64,000 nt of DNA from Syngnathus acus. Lineage: Eukaryota > Chordata > Actinopteri > Syngnathiformes > Syngnathidae. Every line of letters starts with the position of its first letter. Position 1 is the first letter of the stretch. Under the pieces are notes generated by a model, which saw only the letters and a list, made by a program, of their open reading frames with translations, ran no database searches and was not told the origin of the DNA. Both the position numbers and the translations under genes were made by a program. Positions 50,353 to 64,000 of the stretch are shown piece by piece. The DNA is taken from NCBI RefSeq assembly GCF_901709675.1, contig NC_051088.1:10008193-10072192 (forward strand). The letters run 5' to 3'.

Positions 50353-53300
50353 ATGCCTCGCGTTTACATTGGACGACTTGGCTACCATGTCCGCGAAAAG
50401 GACGTCCAGCGGTTTTTCGGCAGCTTTGGCAAGCTCTTGGAAGTGGATTTAAAAAACGGGTGAGTTTCTTGCTGTGGGCCTCGCTTTTTTCCAACGTCAA
50501 CCAAAATGTCTGAGGCGCGCTTTTTTTTTTTTTTTTTCTCCAACCACCAGCTTTCGACTCACGCACGCGTTTGACGGCATTTGTATATTTGACATACACT
50601 TATATATTCAGGAGTGTGATTTTTGCGAGACCCACTTATAGTCTTGAACACGGTAGTTGAGTTTTGGTAACTTTACGTGTGATGTTTTTAGTTAAACGCC
50701 GCATGGCCAATATGGCGTATGGAGTTCGCTACAATGCTAACGCTAGCTTAGCGCACGAACAGAGTGAAAGCTTGTTCTGATTCGATGTCGTCACGAATAT
50801 CCGCCCCTGCTCAACAGATACGGTTTCGTGGAGTTTGAGGACAACCGGGATGCCGACGACGCCGTGTACGAGCTGAACGGAAAAGATCTGTGCGGCGAGA
50901 GGGTGATCGTCGAGCATGCCCGCGGGCCTCGGCGTGACCGGGACAGCTACGGTGGGGGTTCCTGGGGTGATGGCCGCAGTAAGTTCAGCCCGTTACAACA
51001 ATACCCTCTGAACCACTTCACCTCGAAGGGAGGTGTGGATGTGGACTGCACACAGAATTTCTCGGCTGATTTCTGGTTCTTGCTAACGTTGACTTTACAG
51101 AAGGCCTCTTTGGTAACATTCTGCTTCAAGCGGTTTCTTTTTGGGGAACATATGTGCATGTTTGCTAATGTAATCCAATGAGAATTAGATATTTCACAGT
51201 TAGATTGCCGTACAGTATGCCCATTGAATATTAATATTTAAAAAAAAAAAAAAGTTATTTGATTGGTACAGTGGAACCTCAAAGCAGTTAATCCGGGGAG
51301 TCAGGTCTGCTCGAGTCTGAGATTATCCCTGCCAACATTGTTCTAAATAATTTAAAATATATTTCTAAATTATTTTCTCAATGTATTGGTCCAGACCCCT
51401 TAAGACCAGAGGGAGACTAAACTCCTCTCGCCAGCTTGCCTATAAGTTTGCACATGCAAGGGGATGAGACAAATTAGTTTTTCATCAGAATATTGTATTT
51501 CTGTAAATGTATGTGACCAAATGCTTTTTTTATTTGTCATTTCCGTGTTATGAGTAGTTAATTACACTAGTCATCCAAATCGTTTTTTCCCCTAGAGCAC
51601 ATAAGGCGTTCATGGTAGTAATATAAAGTATAATATGAATTATAGCAATTTATTCAGTACATTTATGAATAAAGAGTTGGGTTCAGTAACGGTGGGATTT
51701 CTCTCCCTGGAAATGTCTTAGCTATAAAATAGATTGCATGATCAAATCTGTATTACACACAGTCAAATATAAAAACGAATCTAAAAATATTTCTAAAGTG
51801 CTCGAAAAAAGTCAAGAAATTTTAAGTAAGTGTCAAAAACACACAAAGTTGTGTTTGATTAAAGTTTCTGTACCATTCCACACCAAATTTTGCTGGGCTA
51901 ATGGTGAGTCTCGCTTTGTTGTGGTGCGAGTACATCGACAAACACAAAGTGACCACACCTGCATCACTGAGAAATCACATCGGACATTTGGGATGTTGGA
52001 TTTTTGAGTTTCCACTGTATTCCATGTCCATGCAGAACTATTGTTTTCATTAAGTGTTCATCTCATTTGTCACATCATGTGGTGCGCAGCCGTCTGAGCA
52101 ATTGATTTTTATTTACAGTTTTTGCTTCTGATCTTAAATAATAGAACTTGTGAGTTGTTGCACCTCCCTGTCAAGTTCACCTCACTCCTTATCACACTCT
52201 GTTACACTTGTTTTGTGTCATTTGTTTGGGAGGGACAACAATTTGTGAGACATACCAGACAGAGAACCAGAGAGCAGGGACTTTGGAGTAGATTATAGCA
52301 ACAACCATTGTGGCCCCAGGAGAGGAATTGAGCAAAAAAAGACTTAATTATGACCACTCTAGTTTTGTGTGTGTGGATTTGTGTACCTCACAATCAGTCA
52401 TTGAATCCACACCAGGGTAATTTTTAATTGACTCATCTGTAGTAGACTAATATTTATTTTCATGTGATGTGCATTTCATTTTTAAAATTTATATCTACTT
52501 TTATATTCAACATTAACAAAGTCCTTGATGTTTCAATTTGAAAGAGTCCAGTTGCGGGCTGTGGCTGAGAGTCCATTGAGGCTAAAGATGACTGGCTAAG
52601 ATGACTGCCTGTCCCGTTTGGCCTTGGCTTTCACCTTTACAATGTGTGTGTGACCTTTGCCCCCCCCTTGATCCTTGGCTGACCTAACCGGAAGCCATGA
52701 TGACATCAGCCCTTTGCCAATAGACCCGGGGTGATGGTGAGGATTGCCATTGGTTTCTATGTTGACAGCAAACACACGCGGAGCGGCTCTAGTAATCAAC
52801 TTGCAATCGTTTAATAGTTGTGAGTAAAGTGGAAAAGTAAACTTTTGTCACCTAGCCTCGTTCTTACCTTCCAATTTGATAACGTCCCATATGGATGCAT
52901 CCTGTGTGTCTGTGTTACAGGGTTTGGAGGTATTGAAACTGTCCTTTTTCTTTTATGCCACTAAGCCAAAATGCCATAAACCGGAGTAAGAAAAAGGCTT
53001 TGTATTGTTGTGGAAAGCTGCAGTGGTGGTGTTTGCAGCAGAACTCAACCACCAAATACACAAAGATCCAAACTTTGTAAACTTTGGCTCTGAAGCCTCG
53101 TGATTAGATTATGGTGCCAGCCTTTTATTAAATGCACACTTAAGTTGTCCTCATATTAGGCAAAGCTCTGTCACAACCTTGACCAGTGGAATATGTGAAG
53201 CCACCGACCGCGGTGTTTCTAAATTTGTCCACGTGCCATTGTTTTTCAAGGTAGCAGTTACAGCAGCCGAAGCCGCACGGGAAGGGACAAGTACGGACCC

Positions 53301-54995
53301 CCCGTTCGTACCGAATACCGTCTGGTTGTGGAAAACTTGTCCAGCCGCTGCAGTTGGCAGGACCTCAAGGTACAACTTTGTTTCCTACTGTTTATGTCAG
53401 TGCTGCTGGCCTCACTCTCCAGTCCTCTCCAGGATTTCATGCGTCAGGCAGGTGAGGTCACTTACGCTGACGCCCACAAGGAGCGTGCCAATGAGGGAGT
53501 GATCGAGTTCCGTAGCCATTCAGACATGAAGCGGGCTATTGACAAGTTGGATGGGACGGACATCAATGGCAGAAAGATTCGTCTGGTGCCGGACAAGCCC
53601 CGCAGGCCAAGGTCCTACTCTGGCAGCCGTTCCAGGTCAGACTGCTTCTCGCTGACTTAGACTATTATTTTTGGTGTATCCCAATTATTAATACATTAGT
53701 CTGCATATATTGCCTTTGACAGATCTCGTAGCCGCCGCCGTTCCCGCAGCAGGAGCCGTAGGAGCAGAAGCTCTAGAAGTCGTTCCAGATCCAAATCTCG
53801 GTGAGAAAAGTCATTGTCAGTTCTGTGGATCTTGTGATTTTTCTTTGTTTGTTTATTTTTATTTATTTATTTTTAACCCCTGGTTGGAATTTCCAGAAAA
53901 ACAAGATAACATGGCAAATAATGGACATGGGAAAAATATCCTCAATACAATCTTATTTTAAGTGTTAAAAAAACATCATAACTATAAATAAGATACTGTA
54001 AAGACATTCAAAGTGCAAGTCAAATATTTTAAAAAGGTTGCTGTTAAAGACTTAGGTAAAAAAATTCAATGTTCTTTCTGTTTAATGTGTTTGTCTTCAC
54101 CAGTTAAAACATGGGATTCTGGATAGTGTTGATAATGATGAATTGACAAAATGGCCACCCCTCTGAGATGAATAAGAGGGATATTTGCTGTGTAATTCAT
54201 ATTCCACAAACGCAATATTAATTAGAATGCCATGCATAGACTCATGGGACTGCATAGAATTTACTGTAAAGAACATTTTGAATTGACTGCCACTTTTTAA
54301 TCACTTGACACGTTTGCCCGGTCAAGTCAGATTTCACAAAACCCCAAAGAGAAAGCATTGTACAAAACTTAACTTAACTTTTCTTAACTGCTCAAGTTTT
54401 GCTGAGGTTTGGCGCTCTACTAGCACACACGACTGTGACCTGAAGGTGCGCGTAAATTTAACAAATGTTTTCCCACGAATCCATCCTAATTTTTTACAAC
54501 TTAAGTGGGTTTCAGTTTGAAACATATATTTTATGACTAAAGATGATTAGAGCAGTAGTGGCTGGAGAAATTAAGTTAACTTAAGCTGCTTTCGGTTTCG
54601 CTCCATGCAGGTCCGGTTCGCGCAGCCACAAGAGAGCAAGGAAGTCTCGCTCCAAGTCTGGCGAGAGCAAGTCACGCTCTCGCAACCGCAAGTCCCGTTC
54701 GCGGTCCAAATCCCCATCCCGATCCCCCAAGCAAAAATCAAAGTCCCGCTCAAAGAGTCGTTCCAAGGTGAAGTCTGAGCGAGATTCCCGTTCCCCGTCC
54801 AAGGAGAAAGCTGACAAGAAGTCCCGCAGTCGCTCTGCCTCCCCTGTCGAGAATGGCAACGATGAGCGAGAGGCCAAATCCGCATCACGCTCGCCTTCAC
54901 CGCGTGAGAACGACCGCCATTCTGCGTCCAGAGAGAGGCGTTCAGCCTCCCGCTCAAGATCTCGTTCGCGGTCTAGATCAGCTTCTCAGGATTAG
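50353..54995 (+). CDS. srsf6: SR-family splicing factor SRSF6
   Basis: Nuclear SR protein that binds exonic enhancers and promotes exon inclusion. Six exons: 50353-50459, 50818-50978, 53251-53369, 53433-53635, 53723-53800, 54611-54995; 350 residues (human 344), all phases consistent. RRM1 (residues about 1-72) starts [20 protein letters not shown] and contains the RNP motif [10 protein letters not shown] Gly/Ser/Arg linker follows. The pseudo-RRM2 (about 108-180) has the SWQDLKD signature of two-RRM SR proteins. The C-terminal RS domain is long (about 190-350), with many RS/SR dipeptides. The RRM1 sequence and [15 protein letters not shown] with [18 protein letters not shown] match SRSF6 best among SRSF4/5/6. 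Intron 2 is unusually long (2.3 kb), the place where SRSF6 orthologues carry an autoregulatory poison exon. Confidence 0.95.
52552..52736 (+). other. srsf6: Candidate poison exon in srsf6 intron 2
   Basis: A GC-richer island in a long AT-rich intron is bounded by a possible acceptor 'gagtccag' and a good donor 'gtgatg|gtgagg'. Joined to exon 2 (phase 1) it would stop at TGA after about five codons, the expected behaviour of a nonsense-mediated-decay exon. The polypyrimidine tract is poor, so the exact 5' end is doubtful. Confidence 0.3.
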
Positions 54996-55341
54996 TACAG
55001 AATTCACATCGAGTGCCAGTCCTTTGCTGTACATAGCAAGCAGTGTTGACTTTCTGGTTGCTACGTAACAGATCATTCACATCGGTCTTTAAATAATTGT
55101 TTTTGTTCTAGGTTCAGTCAGATTCATTGCATCTTTTGCTGGGTCCTACACAGCCAGCTGGCTTCCTAATAGATGTGCAAACTAAGTTAAATTAAGTAAG
55201 TTATAACTTACTTAATTTTGATTATCTTCCTCTCCACTTTTCCCTGGTTGTAACATGCTTTGGTCTTCTCTTCAAAACATGTATTCATGAAAATGGGTGG
55301 TTGGGTTTCATTCAAGTTTCAATGGACTGTTGACAAAGGCT

Positions 55342-55606
55342 ATGTACAGTGGTGCTCCGATCAATTGGCCGATTTTTGCAAAGCATGTGCTCGACATGTC
55401 TATCAATGCCTTTCTTTGCCAATCAGCAACGTTCACCCCACAGCTCGTACTTGAAGATTAGAGACCAGCCTTTGTGCAGTGTAGCAGTCCCTCCTTTAAA
55501 TGAGCAGCTAATGCATGTGATTGGAGTGTATGGGCCAATCTCAGTCATAAATGATAGGTATCAGAATTGGCAGTTTAAAATGCTGATCGGAACACCCCTT
55601 GTACAG
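55342..55606. mobile_element. hAT-type MITE in the srsf6 3' UTR
   Basis: The element spans 55350-55598 (249 bp). Its inverted ends are tGGTGCTCCGATCA and TGATCGGAACACCCCt. The flanks are 8-bp copies ATGTACAG / TTGTACAG (one mismatch), a hAT-type duplication. It lies between the srsf6 stop and the poly(A) signal. Confidence 0.8.
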
Positions 55607-55851
55607 TAACCGTTGTCTCTAGTCAGAATTACAGGATTTAGGTTTAACATCGCAAAAATATGTATGTGATGTCTTTATTTTCCATTTTCCGGATAGAATT
55701 GTTAAGAGGAATGAATGTCATGTAACAATGTTATCTTTGAACTGTAATACAGCAGAGTTTGGAAGGTCTACTTGTGGACTTGTACCAATGATTTTTTTGG
55801 GTGCATTTTTCCTTTATGCTGGCATCTCAACTTTTTTTCTTTTCTATGTCC

Positions 55852-55857
55852 ATTAAA
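55852..55857 (+). terminator. srsf6: srsf6 poly(A) signal ATTAAA
   Basis: 'gtccATTAAAgatcttaaatt', preceded by a T-rich stretch. It implies a 3' UTR of about 0.86 kb. Confidence 0.55.
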
Positions 55858-56039
55858 GATCTTAAATTAACGCGTTGGTTTGTGAAGCTTTTCGTGATGT
55901 GTCGACAGGACCCACATTCTAGTCATGATATATTAGAAGCACGCCTTCGCCAATAAAGCTTGGTAAGAAATTAAAAGGCGGATGCTGCGTTTAGACTACT
56001 TCATAAGCACTAATGAATCTAGTTTGGACCGTCACAAAG

Positions 56040-56128
56040 CGCTGTGGTTCCGTTGAAGTGTCGACTGCTTGCCTAATGCGCCCGCGCATGCGTAGTGAGA
56101 GCCCGGGGGCCGCAGGAGAGCAGAGCTG
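56040..56128 (+). promoter_or_regulatory. l3mbtl1: l3mbtl1 CpG-rich promoter and probable non-coding first exon
   Basis: A short CpG-rich block contains an NRF1-type GCGCATGCGT (56084-56093). It is followed by a strong splice donor 'cagagctg|gtaagc' at 56128/56129. The first coding exon begins 1.4 kb downstream with an acceptor at 57512, so a non-coding first exon here is likely. The exact transcription start is unknown. Confidence 0.5.
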
Positions 56129-56129
56129 G

Positions 56130-57512
56130 TAAGCCCAAATTTTCACTTCTAAAATTGCCACAGCCGCGAATCAGCTCAATTTTAGTGATGGTCTGCGTGC
56201 AAGTGAGGTGCCGTCGTGATCACAACTGATCTAATGTAAGTGCCTTCCTTGTTCCTCTTTTTCTTAAGCGCTGAGACGTTTTAGCTTTAATAAGGGCACC
56301 ATCAGCCGCCAAGCTTTTAGCATAATATTAAGAAAATGGCACCGGTTTAATTGTCGTAATTGATTTAATTAGTTGAAAATAGTACAAACGTCTTTGTTTC
56401 TATTATAGACCCAAACGCTAGATATTATTACGAGGTTGAAAATATTTATATTTTTAGTCAATGTAACCGGAATACGTGTCGGCGTTCATTTTACTAAAAG
56501 TCGTTTTGAGATGTTCGGTATTGTTTTTTTCTTTTTTTCTTTTTTTTTAGCCTTAAGCTTTTCACAACCTCCGCCATTTTAAATGAAGATTTGTCATCTT
56601 GTTACATTAATACATTTTAGGCGTAATAGTCAGTTTTATTGAATGGCTGTTTCAAAGTCATCGTGTTCCTCATTGTACAAAATAACATTTGTAAGTAAAT
56701 ACTGTAATCACTTTACATATGAACGGTTGACGAAAACCCATTTAGGGGGTGTCTGCTCAATTTAGTTTTTTTTCCTGAGAGTGACATTCCTTAGTTACAC
56801 TTGAGGTCAACAGTATCAAAGCTCTTAATTTAAGAATAGCCTTCAAACCACAATAATAAACATAACAGTGTTGAAAATTTGTTGCACTGGTTACAGTGTC
56901 AGTCCAAACCGAACATTAACCATCTAGTTTATTTAAAGGTTTTCCAAAACAACCCCAAAATTCCCATTTATTTTTTTGGTTTATAAACCTTGACTTTAGA
57001 GAGAGGTCTAAAAGTGATCCTCCAAATATTAATCTATCGTGTTAATATTCATCTTCAATCAAGCTCATTTTCAGTAAATTGGTTCCTCAAAGGTCCAAGA
57101 TAATCCGATTTGGATGCTGATCAACCTCCAATTTGTCCATGTTTAGCAACCTTTTTTTCCCCCCTCACAGAAAGCTCTTCTAGCTTATTTTTTAATGAAA
57201 AATTCAAAGTTGCCTGACTTAAGAGGGTCCAATGAATTTGGTTAAGGAGGGGTGAAGGTCAAAGCTGTAGTTCCATCCAATGTGAGCATTATTATATTTA
57301 GTAAAGGCAGAGGTTTTGCTGAATTCCTTGTATCGAATCTGTGAGGTATCATGTGCAAACTTGCAGACTAGTACAGTAGTCCTTTATAATGTTTGCTAAC
57401 TTAAACTTACATCAAAGTGGACGTCACGTGCTTTCTATGCTAGTAGAACCGTCTCCTGCTGATTCGGAAAAGGAAGGTAATCATAATGATACGAGTTCTC
57501 ATTGTGTTGCAG
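56130..57512 (+). other. l3mbtl1: Presumed l3mbtl1 intron 1 (1.4 kb)
   Basis: AT-rich, with poly-T runs. No coding exon or bounded mobile element was identified. Confidence 0.55.
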
Positions 57513-57542
57513 CACTCCAAATAAAAGCACAGGGCCACTACT

Positions 57543-64000
<6,458 letters not shown>

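Noticed and set aside
54571-54957. Antisense ORFs over the srsf6 RS domain
   Set aside because: Shadow of the repetitive Ser/Arg codons; no independent evidence.

Overview
This is a vertebrate nuclear genome window, almost certainly from a teleost fish (probably a percomorph). The signs are small introns with GT/AG splice sites, teleost-type tRNA-derived SINEs and hAT/other MITEs, and seven spliced genes whose exon-encoded proteins I can recognise. The species cannot be told from sequence alone. No prokaryotic, viral or CRISPR content is seen.

Layout, left to right. (1) 1-14959, minus strand: the 5' two-thirds of a Piezo mechanosensitive channel gene. 33 exons encode about 1,439 residues of the N-terminal blade; the pore module lies off the left edge. 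(2) 14960-18947: head-to-head intergenic region with a 97-bp (CT)n tract and an ETS+CRE site pair. (3) 18948-31088, plus: gnas (G-alpha-s), 12 coding exons, followed by a 3' UTR of about 1.45 kb. (4) 32.56-35.1 kb: repeat-rich spacer. (5) 35138-38614, plus: vapb. (6) 40240-43401, plus: chmp4b, with an apparent 1-bp insertion in exon 1. (7) 45477-49197, plus: eif2s2, with an apparent 1-bp deletion in exon 3 and a hAT-type MITE in its 3' UTR. (8) 50353-54995, plus: srsf6, with another MITE in its 3' UTR. (9) 57543-64000, plus: the first half of l3mbtl1, through MBT repeat 1 and most of MBT repeat 2, running off the right edge.

All exon joins were checked by hand for codon phase. Every join in piezo, gnas, vapb, srsf6 and l3mbtl1 is compatible, so those models are strong. 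chmp4b and eif2s2 each need a single-base correction.

The genes share no pathway; they are neighbours by ancestry. gnas, vapb, chmp4b, eif2s2, srsf6 and l3mbtl1 all have human orthologues on chromosome 20q. In humans PIEZO2 sits near GNAL and VAPA on 18p11, the ohnologues of GNAS and VAPB. The Piezo gene here therefore looks like the chromosome-20-side ohnologue of PIEZO2, a third vertebrate Piezo absent from mammals. That is the most interesting inference in the window.
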